A stretch of 48,763 nucleotides of DNA, taken from contig CABVRS010000003.1 of assembly GCA_902500745.1 (NCBI GenBank), forward strand, positions 1 through 48,763, given 5' to 3'. Positions 1 to 7,894 of the stretch are shown one piece after another (position 1 is the stretch's first letter; every line of letters begins with the position of its first letter). The translations under genes and the position numbers were made by a program. A model generated the notes under the pieces. The model made no database searches, was not told the DNA's origin, and saw nothing but the letters and a program-made list of their open reading frames with translations. Origin of the DNA: an uncultured Nitrospira sp. (GTDB lineage: Bacteria; Nitrospirota; Nitrospiria; Nitrospirales; Nitrospiraceae).

Positions 1-2
1 CA

Positions 3-611
3 GAAGCCTGGATCGACGGCCAGGGGTGGCAGGAGACGAAAGGGGCCACCTGGCGACAGCCGGAAGCAGGATCGGATGTGTTTGCAAGTGACCGAGCTGA
101 TCATCCCGTCGTTAACGTCTCCTGGCATGACGCGGAGGCCTATTGCCGCTGGGCAGGTAAGCGGTTGTCGACTGAGGCTGAGTTTGAGTATGCCACTCGA
201 GCTGGGACACAGACAGTCTATTGGTGGGGGAATTTCTCGCCCGGCACGCGTCAGGTCGCCAATGTCGCGGACGAGAGCGTCAGGCCCCATCTGCCGGTCA
301 TTCTGGCCGGGTACGACGATGGATATCTCACCACCGCGCCGGTGGGGTCGTATGAGGCCAATCCATTTGGGCTGTTCGATATGACGGGCAATGTGGCTGA
401 ATGGGTGGCAGACCGATACGACGGCCTGTACTACCACAAGAGCCCGGAGCGGAACCCCACCGGCCCGTCCAGTGGGGACTACCGGATGATGCGTGGAGGA
501 GGCTGGAATAATACGTCGTTCGGGATTCGACCCACGGTTCGAGACGGAGGTGCGCCGACGAAACGGGACACGAGGACGGGGTTCCGTTGCGCGCAGGATC
601 AGGCCAAATAA
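3..611 (+). CDS. FGE-sulfatase-fold (SUMF1/EgtB-like) protein, C-terminal part
   Basis: The frame is open from the left edge of the window, so the N-terminus is missing and 202 residues are visible. Residues VNVSWHDAEAYCRWAGKRL, then LSTEAEFEYATRAG, then FGLFDMTGNVAEWVADRY and MRGGGWNN, are the signature segments of the formylglycine-generating-enzyme/sulfatase-modifying-factor fold (PF03781). The family includes true FGEs, EgtB-type iron sulfoxide synthases and many proteins of unknown role. The paired cysteines that FGEs carry just after the GGSW-type segment are absent here (the segment reads GGGWNNTSFGIRP). A genuine formylglycine-generating activity is therefore unlikely, and the product is best called an FGE-domain protein. 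The fold assignment is firm; the function is unknown. Confidence 0.88.
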   Translation, partial: EAWIDGQGWQETKGATWRQPEAGSDVFASDRADHPVVNVSWHDAEAYCRWAGKRLSTEAEFEYATRAGTQTVYWWGNFSPGTRQVANVADESVRPHLPVILAGYDDGYLTTAPVGSYEANPFGLFDMTGNVAEWVADRYDGLYYHKSPERNPTGPSSGDYRMMRGGGWNNTSFGIRPTVRDGGAPTKRDTRTGFRCAQDQAK

Positions 612-906
612 CTTGGCGGCTTGGGCTAGCACTACGAACGAGAAGAGAAAAATGGGCCAACCTACTTGTCCCGTCCGCGTGTCCGCGATGGGGCGGCACC
701 ACGAGTTGTAAGGGTTTTTTGGCGAATAGCCCAGCTGAGATGGCCGGATGAGAGATTTTGGAATCGTTGACATGGACAGAAACACGGTGCGCAGGACCAT
801 TTTTTCTCCAACCATCGACATTCACCCGGCTGATGGCACAGTCCACCCCACCAGCGATGGTGCACCTTGCGGACGGCTGACTTACCATGCCTCCTCCTCG
901 GTTGCT
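612..906. other. Gene-free stretch between FGE-domain gene and transposase
   Basis: No convincing gene is seen on either strand. The open frames that cross it are shadows of the flanking genes. It may hold the outer end of the insertion element whose transposase follows, but I could not identify a terminal inverted repeat pair or a target duplication by eye. Confidence 0.4.
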
Positions 907-1830
907 CTACCCCGGACTATGAATTGCACCCACCGACTGTTCCCACTGCCGTTCCCAGCGCCGCAGCCAGCGACGGCTTGTGTGGGAGGGCGCGAACACA
1001 TCGACTCCAGCCCACACCTCTGCGGGTGTTCTTCCCCGGAGATGGTGATGCGGCCGGAGGTGGTTGTAGACAGCTCGCGTGTGCACCAGCGCCCGGTCAA
1101 GCGAGGGAGCATCTTCGATAGGGTGCTGGAGGAGCAACCGCTTCACCGTGCCGATCAGGCGTTCGATACGGCCGTTCTGCCACGGGCAGCCCGGCTCGCT
1201 GTGTTGCAGGCGGATGCCCAGGAGGTGCAATGCGAAGCGGAGAGCCCGCGACGTAAACACCGCTTCGTTGTCGGTGCGCAGCATGCTCGGGCAGCCATAC
1301 TGACGACAGGCGGTGACGAGATGGTGCCAGATCGTCCACGACGACTTGTCCCTCAGGCGCTGGACACACAAGCAGGCCCTGCTGGCATGATCGATGATCG
1401 CCAGCGCCAGATGCGGGCGACCAGTCGTATCAGTCTTGGTCAGCAAGTCCATCCCCCAGATGAGATTGCGCGGCACCGGACGCGGCACGCGATGCTTCAG
1501 TTTTCGGCGCAGGTACAGGATGGTGTACTGCTGGCGTCGAATGGTGTCGGCGACGTAGGTTTTGCCGACGGTCATCTGCCGACGGACCGCGAATCGCCGG
1601 TTGAAGGTGTGCATGATCGTGCGGCAGCCCGCATGGGGCATGAGGGCTTTGAGCCGAACGATCTCGTCTCGCACCCAACGCGGTTTGGGCGGCGCATGGG
1701 GTCGGCGGGTCGGGCCGCCGGTGCGGGGACTGGACCAGGAGGTTCGTGGTCGAGGCTGTATCCATCGACGCAGCCAGTGCCACAGCCCAATACACCATCG
1801 AACGAACCAGCGCAGTCCATGCAACAGCAT
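907..1830 (-). CDS. Integrase-core (IS481/IS3-like, DD35E) transposase
   Basis: The product is a DDE transposase with an rve-type integrase core. The triad is visible as WGMDLL, RTDNEAVF and WQNGRIERLIGTVK. There are 35 residues between the second Asp and the Glu, the classic DD35E spacing. The start at 1830 (MLLHGLRW) is preferred. An in-frame ATG at 1893 would add 21 residues without recognisable homology and would overlap the start of the divergent RHS gene. A DNA-binding-like basic segment precedes the core. It lies head to head with a truncated RHS gene in an accessory stretch. No terminal inverted repeats were found, so whether it is a complete, mobile element is undecided. The family could also be described as IS481-like; I did not resolve the subgroup. 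Confidence 0.85.
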   Translation of the reverse strand: MLLHGLRWFVRWCIGLWHWLRRWIQPRPRTSWSSPRTGGPTRRPHAPPKPRWVRDEIVRLKALMPHAGCRTIMHTFNRRFAVRRQMTVGKTYVADTIRRQQYTILYLRRKLKHRVPRPVPRNLIWGMDLLTKTDTTGRPHLALAIIDHASRACLCVQRLRDKSSWTIWHHLVTACRQYGCPSMLRTDNEAVFTSRALRFALHLLGIRLQHSEPGCPWQNGRIERLIGTVKRLLLQHPIEDAPSLDRALVHTRAVYNHLRPHHHLRGRTPAEVWAGVDVFAPSHTSRRWLRRWERQWEQSVGAIHSPG

Positions 1831-1874
1831 AGTCCTCCCGAGACTTCGTGGATAACCAAATGGATGGCAATGTG

Positions 1875-2372
1875 ATGACGATGCTTCTAGCACAGTGGCT
1901 TCGGCGTTTCCTGGTTGTGGCGATTGGCCTCACACTGCTGCAGCCAGTGCCAACCATCGCTGACCAGGCGCAATACATTTATGATGATCTGGGCCGGCTC
2001 TCGCAAGTCATCGACGGGCAGGGGAATGTCGCGACGTACCAGTATGACGCCGTCGGGAATCTGCTCTCGATCACGCGCAACACCGGTGGCGTGGGCGCGC
2101 CGACCATCACCGCCTTTACGCCGAATACCGGCAATGCCGGTGAAACGGTCAATGTTACCCTCACCGGCACGAATCTGACCGGCGCATCACTGGCCACCAA
2201 CAACCCAGGCATTCTCGTCCGCAATGTGGTGACCACACCGACGGCCATCACCGCGACCTTCCAGATTGCGTTCAGTGCTGCGCCCGGTGCTGCGACCGTG
2301 ACTGTCACCACGACAACCGGCTCAGCCACGACTCAATGGGCTTGCTTTTTCGCACAGCTGGGCATAGCCTGA
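1875..2372 (+). pseudogene. Truncated RHS/YD-repeat protein with TIG (IPT) domain, N-terminal remnant
   Basis: The first 165 residues show a signal peptide (LLAQWLRRFLVVAIGLTLL), then two YD-repeat-like motifs (YIYDDLGRLSQVID and YQYDAVGNLLSIT). A TIG/IPT beta-sandwich segment follows (PTITAFTPNTGNAGETVNVTLTG). RHS proteins are normally several hundred to thousands of residues long. This frame instead ends shortly after the TIG domain with an unrelated tail (WACFFAQLGIA). I interpret it as the 5' remnant of a large surface RHS gene whose body has been deleted. The start at 1875 (MTMLLAQW) gives the cleanest signal peptide; an upstream ATG at 1848 is in frame. A short secreted TIG protein that is still expressed cannot be excluded. 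Confidence 0.7.
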
Positions 2373-2400
2373 AGACAGGCCAGCGATGAGAGAAGAGCAT

Positions 2401-2598
2401 ATGTCCAAGGCCAAGACCGAAGCGTTGGAACTAATGAAAAATCTACCGGATGATGTGAGCATCGGTGTCATCATGGAGGAATTGTTCTTTAAGCAACAGG
2501 TGGAGATAGGTCTTCAGGATGTCGCCGAGGGCCGGGTGCTCACCCACAACGAGCTGAAAGAAAGAATCGCTCGATGGCGCAAATCCGCTGGTCGTTGA
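2401..2598 (+). CDS. Small antitoxin of a type II toxin-antitoxin pair
   Basis: This 65-residue product (MSKAKTEALELMKNL and onward) has the helical, charged layout of ParD/RelB-type antitoxins. It ends with the typical toxin-binding tail, in which a conserved-looking segment (VAEGRVLTHNELKERI) precedes a basic C-terminus. Its 3' end overlaps the start of the downstream RelE/ParE-type gene by 25 bases, the usual arrangement for a translationally coupled antitoxin-toxin operon. An ATG at 2386 would add five residues. Family assignment rests on size, composition and context more than on a diagnostic motif. Confidence 0.72.
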   Translation: MSKAKTEALELMKNLPDDVSIGVIMEELFFKQQVEIGLQDVAEGRVLTHNELKERIARWRKSAGR

Positions 2599-2890
2599 CC
2601 GCCGGAACTGATCTTCAGGGCATCGAAGACTTTATCGCACGCGATTCTGCACTCCACGCAGTGGCCTTCGTCGATAGTATCGTTGAGTCTGTGGAATTGC
2701 TCCTCAAAGCCCCCGTATCGATCGCATCGTCCCTGAATTTAATCGCGACAATCTCCGTGAAGTGATCTTCAGAGGGTATCGCATTGTGTATCTTGTCCAA
2801 GGCAAGGAAGTCATGGTCCTGCGTGTCGTCCATGGAGCCAGAGACTTGCTGGCTCTCATCAAACGAGAACCGTGGACCATCGGCGAATAA
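2574..2890 (+). pseudogene. RelE/ParE-family toxin, disrupted by a one-base frameshift
   Basis: The gene begins MAQIRWSLTAGTDL and runs in frame to VELLLKAP. After the run of five C at 2710-2714 the homologous reading continues in another frame: RIDRIVPEFNRDN, then REVIFRGYRIVYLV, then VMVLRVVHGARDL, to a stop at 2888-2890. Adding one C to the run restores a continuous protein of about 105 residues with all hallmarks of the RelE/ParE fold. As read, the product stops after 63 residues and lacks the C-terminal beta strands, so the toxin should be inactive. The change could be a real loss-of-function mutation, a phase-variable tract or a sequencing error in the homopolymer. The neighbouring antitoxin is intact. 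Confidence 0.82.
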
Positions 2891-3088
2891 GGCTTAGACT
2901 CTTGGCCAGGCACTGCCCGTCAACCACGCTAACGCAGTGTCGCCGCCTGGCCATCTGAAATTCGTAGTGCTCAGCGCATATCGTTTCCTTCGCCTTTAGG
3001 TTCTTGAACCGGTTTGACTCCTTGAAAATCCATATGATAGCGTACCTTCTCCACTAACCCTTGCGGAGCGACTGCTAGAGGAGTTTTT

Positions 3089-3817
3089 ATGAAATTTGTC
3101 TGTCTGAACTGTGAAACATACATGAACCTCGAGAAAGTGGAGAAGCCGGAGGAAGGATCCCTGGGCGTCTTTTTCGCCTGCCCGTCCTGTAGCGCCAAGT
3201 TTTCGATGGTGACCAATGCCGGCGAAACCAACATGATGAATGCCTTGGGGTTGAAGCTGAGCCCGAAGTCCGCACCGGAAACGTCCATGGAAGGATTGCG
3301 CGCGCTCGGGGGAAACGGCCAAGTTGCCGCCGCGCCGAAGCCGAGTTCTCCTGCACCAGCAGTGGCTGCCACGGCGGCTTCCCCTGCCAAGGCTCCCGAG
3401 AAAGCGAGCGGCTGTCCATTCTCTGCCATGGTCGCTGAGATGGGGTTGACGGCCAGCGGCAAGCCCGCGAACGGCGGCTCTGCTGCATCGGAATTCACCT
3501 GGACGCCTGATGCGAAGGAAAAACTTGATCGCCTTCCGGTTTTTGTGAAACCGATGGTCCAGAGCAGCGTGGAAACCTACGCGCGTAATAATGGCTTCAA
3601 CACGATTACGCTGCAAGTGATGGACGATTCCAAGAACTATTCGCCCGAGGGCATGACGTGGTCGAGGGAGGCGGAACAACGGCTGGAGAATATCCCTGAT
3701 TTCATCCGCCCGATGGCCCGCAAAGAGGTGGAGCGAATGGCCAAGGAACGTGGCGTCTCGACCATCACGGCAGAAGTGATGGACGACGCAAAAGATAAGT
3801 TCATGAAGTTCATGTAA
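3089..3817 (+). CDS. Zinc-ribbon protein with two PCP-reductase (PF08369) domains
   Basis: The 242-residue protein begins with a zinc-ribbon-like pair of Cys-x-x-Cys motifs (C5/C8 and C31/C34). A low-complexity Ala/Pro linker follows (about 75-110) and then two copies of a roughly 45-residue helical unit. Unit one starts at FTWTPDAKEKLDRLP (136) and unit two at MTWSREAEQRLENIP (189). This unit is the small C-terminal domain of the light-independent protochlorophyllide reductase B subunit, where it helps form the substrate site. Here it stands without the nitrogenase-like catalytic part and without any chlorophyll genes nearby, so a role in chlorophyll synthesis is not supported. The protein is probably cytoplasmic. 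It is monocistronic, ending in a strong terminator. Confidence 0.85.
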   Translation: MKFVCLNCETYMNLEKVEKPEEGSLGVFFACPSCSAKFSMVTNAGETNMMNALGLKLSPKSAPETSMEGLRALGGNGQVAAAPKPSSPAPAVAATAASPAKAPEKASGCPFSAMVAEMGLTASGKPANGGSAASEFTWTPDAKEKLDRLPVFVKPMVQSSVETYARNNGFNTITLQVMDDSKNYSPEGMTWSREAEQRLENIPDFIRPMARKEVERMAKERGVSTITAEVMDDAKDKFMKFM

Positions 3818-3842
3818 GCGCAGGTTTCTAGCGTCGATTGTG

Positions 3843-3879
3843 AAAAGGCCCATCCGGCCGTCTGGATGGGCCCTTTTAT
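3843..3879 (+). terminator. Rho-independent terminator
   Basis: The arms GGCCCATCC (3847-3855) and GGATGGGCC (3864-3872) form a perfect nine-base-pair stem with an eight-base loop, flanked by AAAA on the left and CTTTTATT on the right. It lies 26 bases after the stop of the zinc-ribbon/PCP-domain gene. It separates that gene from the downstream membrane protein. Confidence 0.9.
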
Positions 3880-3911
3880 TATCCGAGGTCGTTCTGCAAA
3901 ACGGTTCCAGT

Positions 3912-4667
3912 ATGAACTGGGGCATGTCTCTACTGTCTAGTTTGGTTCTCGTCGGCGCGCTCGCGACGTGGCCTGCCACGGGATGCGCGCAACCAGCCTC
4001 TGAACCCCAACACGCCTCACTTAGGACGGATGCGATGCATCATGCCCATGGGACACAGGGGAGTGGAGGCTGGGAGGAGTCGGCGGAAGGAATCGCCTAT
4101 TCAGAGTTTAACCATCGCTTTGCCGGGCTATTTGTATTGTTGTTTGGCCTGGCTGAGTTAGGGCATGCGCTGCGATTCCCGCTGCCGTTGTGGTCTCGAC
4201 TGGTCTTACCGAGTGCTCTTGCCGTTATCGGGATCTATCTGCTGGTTTGGAGCGACCATGATGCCTGGCCGATCGGGTCGCTTACCTTTCTTCAGACGTT
4301 CTCGGGGTACGACCTGGAAATTCTCCAGCACAAATTCTATGGCGTCTGCACTGTGATGGCGGCAGTGAGTGAGACCGTTCGCCGTATCGGTGTCACTCGG
4401 AATCCAGTTTGGGCGGCTCCGTTGGTGTTCTTTGGCCTGACCGGGGCAGCCCTTCTTTTTGTGCACTCACATGGGAATCACCCGGCCACTCCGGCGATCG
4501 AGTTCCATCATGCGCTGCTCGGTAGTCTCGGCCTTGGCGCTGCGATCTCGAGTGCGATGGCTTCGTGGGGAGGCGGTGCGGCAAGTCATCCTGCCAAACA
4601 ATGGGAACTGGCCTGGGCGGGACTCGTGATCGTCATGGGTATTCAGCTCCTCCTGTATTTTGAATAA
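3912..4667 (+). CDS. Multi-pass membrane protein with histidine-rich segments
   Basis: The 251-residue protein has an N-terminal signal-like segment (SLLSSLVLVGALATW). A short extracytoplasmic His-rich stretch follows (MHHAHGTQG), and then about six hydrophobic helices. Histidines lie near membrane boundaries (EILQHKFYG, HSHGNHPATPAIEFHHALLG). This suggests metal or heme handling, but no family motif could be named. A GTG at 3840 is in frame. It lies inside the upstream terminator and lacks a plausible ribosome site, so the ATG at 3912 (or 3924) is preferred. The gene stands alone between a terminator and yebC. Copper-handling membrane proteins are one possible family; this is a guess from composition. 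Confidence 0.72.
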   Translation: MNWGMSLLSSLVLVGALATWPATGCAQPASEPQHASLRTDAMHHAHGTQGSGGWEESAEGIAYSEFNHRFAGLFVLLFGLAELGHALRFPLPLWSRLVLPSALAVIGIYLLVWSDHDAWPIGSLTFLQTFSGYDLEILQHKFYGVCTVMAAVSETVRRIGVTRNPVWAAPLVFFGLTGAALLFVHSHGNHPATPAIEFHHALLGSLGLGAAISSAMASWGGGAASHPAKQWELAWAGLVIVMGIQLLLYFE

Positions 4668-4802
4668 TGGTGCGATCGGCCTCGGCATAATTGACACCTT
4701 TCCGAAGCCTATGCTACGTCTACTTCCTCACGCAGTCATCGCTGCCGTAGCACACGTCTCTAACCAGTCCACAGAATTCATGCTGGGGTAGAGGAGGAAC
4801 AC

Positions 4803-5561
4803 ATGGGTGGACATAGCCACTGGGCCACAATCAAACGGCACAAAGGGGCCCAGGACGCGAAGCGCGGGAAAATCTTTACGCGAATCATCCGAGAGCTCAC
4901 CATTGCAGCTCGATCCGGTGGTGACCCCGATGGGAATCCTCGATTACGCCTAGCGATCGCCAAGGCTAAGGAAGCCAATATGCCGGGCGACACCATGAAG
5001 AAAGCCGTCCAGCGTGGGACGGGGGAATTGCCTGGGGTGAACTATGAGGAGTTTTCGTTAGAAGGCTATGGTCCGGGAGGGACGGCCGTGCTTCTCGAGA
5101 TTACGAGCGACAACCGCAATCGGACCGTCGCGGAGATTCGCAGCCTTCTCACGAAAAATCACGGCAATATGTCCGAAGCAGGTGCCGTCGCCTGGCAATT
5201 CCATAAGAAGGGACTTGTCGCGATTGAGAAGGGCAAGGTCGATGAAGATGCGCTTCTCTCATTGGCCCTCGATGCCGGGGCAGAGGACGTGAAGGTCGGT
5301 GAGAAGAGTTACGAAGTCCTCACCAGTCCGCAAGATTTTGAGGCGGTCAAAAAAGCGTTGGTGGATGCCAAAGTCGACACGGCGTTGGCCGAGATCACCT
5401 TCATTCCGCAGAACACGATCCGCCTGGACGAAAAATCCGCTGAACAAATGCTCAAGCTGATGGAAATCTTGGATGAGCACGACGATGTGCAGAAGGTTCA
5501 CGCGAATTTCGATATCCCGGATGAAGTCATGGAGAAAGTGGCCGCGGCAGCAGCAGGATAG
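4803..5561 (+). CDS. yebC: YebC/PmpR (TACO1) family regulator
   Basis: This 252-residue protein begins MGGHSHWATIKRHKGAQDAKRG, the characteristic YebC start. It continues with NPRLRLAIAKAKEANMPGDT, IEKGKVDEDALL and a C-terminal IPDEVMEKV region. The family was first described as DNA-binding regulators. Its members are now also known as translation factors that help ribosomes through difficult (for example proline-rich) stretches. Length is normal. A strong ribosome site (AGAGGAGG) precedes the ATG. It lies directly upstream of ruvA; in many bacteria ruvC sits between the two, but here only 48 bases separate them. Confidence 0.96.
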   Translation: MGGHSHWATIKRHKGAQDAKRGKIFTRIIRELTIAARSGGDPDGNPRLRLAIAKAKEANMPGDTMKKAVQRGTGELPGVNYEEFSLEGYGPGGTAVLLEITSDNRNRTVAEIRSLLTKNHGNMSEAGAVAWQFHKKGLVAIEKGKVDEDALLSLALDAGAEDVKVGEKSYEVLTSPQDFEAVKKALVDAKVDTALAEITFIPQNTIRLDEKSAEQMLKLMEILDEHDDVQKVHANFDIPDEVMEKVAAAAAG

Positions 5562-5609
5562 CGAGGTCGGTCGACCCACATCGGTATGTCACCTGGATAA
5601 CTAGACGAG

Positions 5610-6218
5610 ATGATCGCCTTTCTCACGGGGCGGTTGGCATTCAAGTCGCCTACCCACCTCACGCTCGATGTGCAGGGGGTCGGGTACGAAGTCCATATCC
5701 CTCTTAGTACGTATTACGCCCTTCCGAACCTTGGCGAAGCCACGGCGCTGAATATTCATACCCATCTCCGGGAAGATGCGATCCAGCTGTTCGGCTTTCT
5801 CTCGCAAAGCGAGAAGGAGTCGTTTTTGTTGCTGACCAGCGTCTCGGGAATCGGTCCGAAGCTTGCCCTGAGTGTGCTTTCCAGCTTATCGATCACAGAT
5901 CTGGTGCATGCCATCCGGACGGAAGATGTCGAGAAACTTTCGACGGTTCCTGGTATCGGAAAGAAATCGGCCGGTCGCATGGCACTGGAACTGAAGGACA
6001 AGGTTGACAAAATTCACGGTGCTCATCCCCGAGCCACCGCCGCGGAAGCGTCCGACGCCGATGGGCCGTACGAGGACGCGCTGTCCGCTCTGGTAAACTT
6101 AGGCTATCGTGCTCAAGACGCCAAAGATGCCTTGAAGCGAGTGATGAAAGCGGCAACAGGCTCCTTGGCGTTGAAAGAGCTCATTCGCGAAGGCCTCAAG
6201 GAACTTGCAAGGGGGTAA
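5610..6218 (+). CDS. ruvA: Holliday junction branch-migration protein RuvA
   Basis: The 202-residue protein has the three RuvA parts. There is an N-terminal OB fold (MIAFLTGRLAFKSP, GVGYEVHIPLSTY). Tandem helix-hairpin-helix motifs follow (LLTSVSGIGPKLALSVLS and LSTVPGIGKKSAGRMALELK). The C-terminal RuvB-binding domain comes after an acidic linker (DALSALVNLGYRAQDAKDALKRV). RuvA binds four-way junctions as tetramers and positions RuvB motor rings. It follows yebC. One small secreted-protein gene lies between it and ruvB, which is an unusual interruption of the ruvAB pair. Confidence 0.97.
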   Translation: MIAFLTGRLAFKSPTHLTLDVQGVGYEVHIPLSTYYALPNLGEATALNIHTHLREDAIQLFGFLSQSEKESFLLLTSVSGIGPKLALSVLSSLSITDLVHAIRTEDVEKLSTVPGIGKKSAGRMALELKDKVDKIHGAHPRATAAEASDADGPYEDALSALVNLGYRAQDAKDALKRVMKAATGSLALKELIREGLKELARG

Positions 6219-6220
6219 GC

Positions 6221-6712
6221 ATGATGTCATTGGATATCAGGAATGCGGTACAGCTCTCCATGTGTGTTGTGGCCATTGGGGTGGTGGTTGGTGTCACCTG
6301 TCCGCCGGTCAGTATAGCGGAGGAAGCTCCTCAGCCCAAGAGCATCAGAATGACCTGCGGGAAGTGTGCGGAAGGGTATGCGACTACCGGCGTGACGCAG
6401 TCCCCCGAGATTTGCAAAGACGAGGATCCAACCCTGGTGCAATGTGTACCGTTGGGGGCCAATATGCTGGGAGTGTGTGGCTCATGTCCCGATGGCTATG
6501 CTGAGATCGGCAGTTCCTCGGTTCCGTCTCGGTGCGGAAGCAGCGACGGCGGTCGGCTGACCCAGTGTCAGTTGCGGAAAATGGAAACCAACTTACCCGA
6601 TCCCACTCAAGGGTACAAAACCTGTCCCCCGGATTGCGGGAGCGCCGCGATGCCGGGCCAGGGGGCTCTGCCGCCGCCCCCCAAATATCAACAGGCACCG
6701 GAGAACAAGTGA
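6221..6712 (+). CDS. Secreted cysteine-rich protein encoded between ruvA and ruvB
   Basis: The product has 163 residues with a signal peptide ending about VSIAEEAPQ, followed by two tandem Cys-rich units. Unit one is [13 protein letters not shown] followed by [11 protein letters not shown]. Unit two is [13 protein letters not shown] followed by [12 protein letters not shown]. The spacing is the same (C-x-x-C, GYAxxG, C, C), so this is an internal duplication. A third partial Cys cluster (CPPDCG) and a Pro-rich tail follow. There is no CxxCH motif, so it is not a cytochrome c. The cysteines may form disulfides or bind metal in the periplasm. The start follows the ruvA stop by two bases, so it should be co-transcribed with ruvAB. 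I recognise no named family. Confidence 0.8.
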   Translation: MMSLDIRNAVQLSMCVVAIGVVVGVTCPPVSIAEEAPQPKSIRMTCGKCAEGYATTGVTQSPEICKDEDPTLVQCVPLGANMLGVCGSCPDGYAEIGSSSVPSRCGSSDGGRLTQCQLRKMETNLPDPTQGYKTCPPDCGSAAMPGQGALPPPPKYQQAPENK

Positions 6713-6728
6713 GCATGAGGATCGCGTC

Positions 6729-7733
6729 ATGACCGACCGCCTGGTGACGAGCCGCGCCACGGACGAAGAGCGAGGTTTGGAGAATGTGCTCAGGCCGCAG
6801 ACGCTTGACGAATACGTCGGCCAAGAAAAGATGAAGGAGTCGCTTCGGATTTGCATCGAAGCAGCCACCCAACGGCGAGAAGCGCTCGACCATGTCATCT
6901 TTTACGGTCCTCCCGGTCTTGGGAAGACGACCATCGCCCATATCATTGCCAAAGAGATGGGGGCGTCGCTGCGGTCGACCTCCGGATTGGTTCTTGCCCA
7001 TGCAGGTGACGTCGCAGCGATTCTGACCAATCTCCAGGCGCATGATGTCCTCTTTATCGACGAGATACACCGATTACCCGCGTCCGTGGAAGAAGCGCTG
7101 TATCCCGCCATGGAGGACTTTCAGCTGGACCTGGTCATTGGGCAAGGTCCTGCGGCGAGGACGGTGAAGCTGGACCTTCCGCCGTTTACGCTGGTGGGAG
7201 CGACGACGAGGGCTGGGTCGCTCACCTCACCGCTTCGAGATCGATTCGGGTTGGTATATCGGCTGGAATTCTATGAGCCGTCCGAGTTGGAAGCGATCGT
7301 GACCCGATCAGCCGGGGTCCTCGGTATCGGAATCGACCGGGACGGGGCGGCGGAAATCGCACGCCGTGCGCGGGGAACACCACGCATTGTCAATCGGCTC
7401 ATCAAGCGCATCAGGGACTATGCGCAAATCAAGGCAGATGGACATATCACCAAACAGGTTGCCGAGGAAGGATTAGCCTGGTTGGGAATCGATGACGCCG
7501 GCTTTGACGACATGGATCGGAAAATTCTCCTGACCATCATCGAGAAGTTCAACGGGGGACCGGTCGGTGTTGAATCCTTGGCGGCGACGGTTCAGGAAGA
7601 TAAGGGGACCATCGAAGACGTATACGAACCGTATCTGATTCAGGCCGGCTTCTTGGATCGTACTGGTCGAGGTCGTCAGGTCACCCGGTCGGCGTACGAC
7701 CACTTCAAACGGCCTTCCCCCTTTCTGATGTAA
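6729..7733 (+). CDS. ruvB: Holliday junction DNA helicase RuvB
   Basis: The 334-residue AAA+ ATPase contains Walker A ([12 protein letters not shown]), Walker B (FIDEIHRLP), sensor 1 ([20 protein letters not shown]) and the C-terminal winged helix ([16 protein letters not shown]). Length and motif order are those of a standard RuvB. It forms hexameric rings that drive branch migration at junctions held by RuvA. An AGGA ribosome site lies eight bases before the ATG. It is the third gene of the ruvA - Cys-rich protein - ruvB run. No ruvC gene is seen in the window. Confidence 0.98.
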   Translation: MTDRLVTSRATDEERGLENVLRPQTLDEYVGQEKMKESLRICIEAATQRREALDHVIFYGPPGLGKTTIAHIIAKEMGASLRSTSGLVLAHAGDVAAILTNLQAHDVLFIDEIHRLPASVEEALYPAMEDFQLDLVIGQGPAARTVKLDLPPFTLVGATTRAGSLTSPLRDRFGLVYRLEFYEPSELEAIVTRSAGVLGIGIDRDGAAEIARRARGTPRIVNRLIKRIRDYAQIKADGHITKQVAEEGLAWLGIDDAGFDDMDRKILLTIIEKFNGGPVGVESLAATVQEDKGTIEDVYEPYLIQAGFLDRTGRGRQVTRSAYDHFKRPSPFLM

Positions 7734-7894
7734 ACTGCGGATTCCAATCTTTTTGAAACTCCAAATGGATCAGTCCTGTCCTTGCAATGGTTTCCAACGA
7801 TCCTGTAAGATCCTCCACTTGTCTGTGCTGGTTCCCTTTCCCTCACGGGGATGAGGTCGCCCTCCCGGATTCGGTGTCTGAGGTTTGTCTCATT

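Noticed and set aside
748..1875. A 375-codon open frame on the plus strand opposite the transposase
   Set aside because: It is the antisense shadow of a gene with a clear DD35E integrase core; its translation has no motif and poor composition.
612..1893. A complete IS with terminal inverted repeats
   Set aside because: No matching inverted ends or target duplication could be found by eye on either side of the transposase.
2996..3979. A long minus-strand frame opposite the zinc-ribbon/PCP-domain gene
   Set aside because: The plus-strand product has clear zinc knuckles, repeats and a following terminator; the antisense frame has none.
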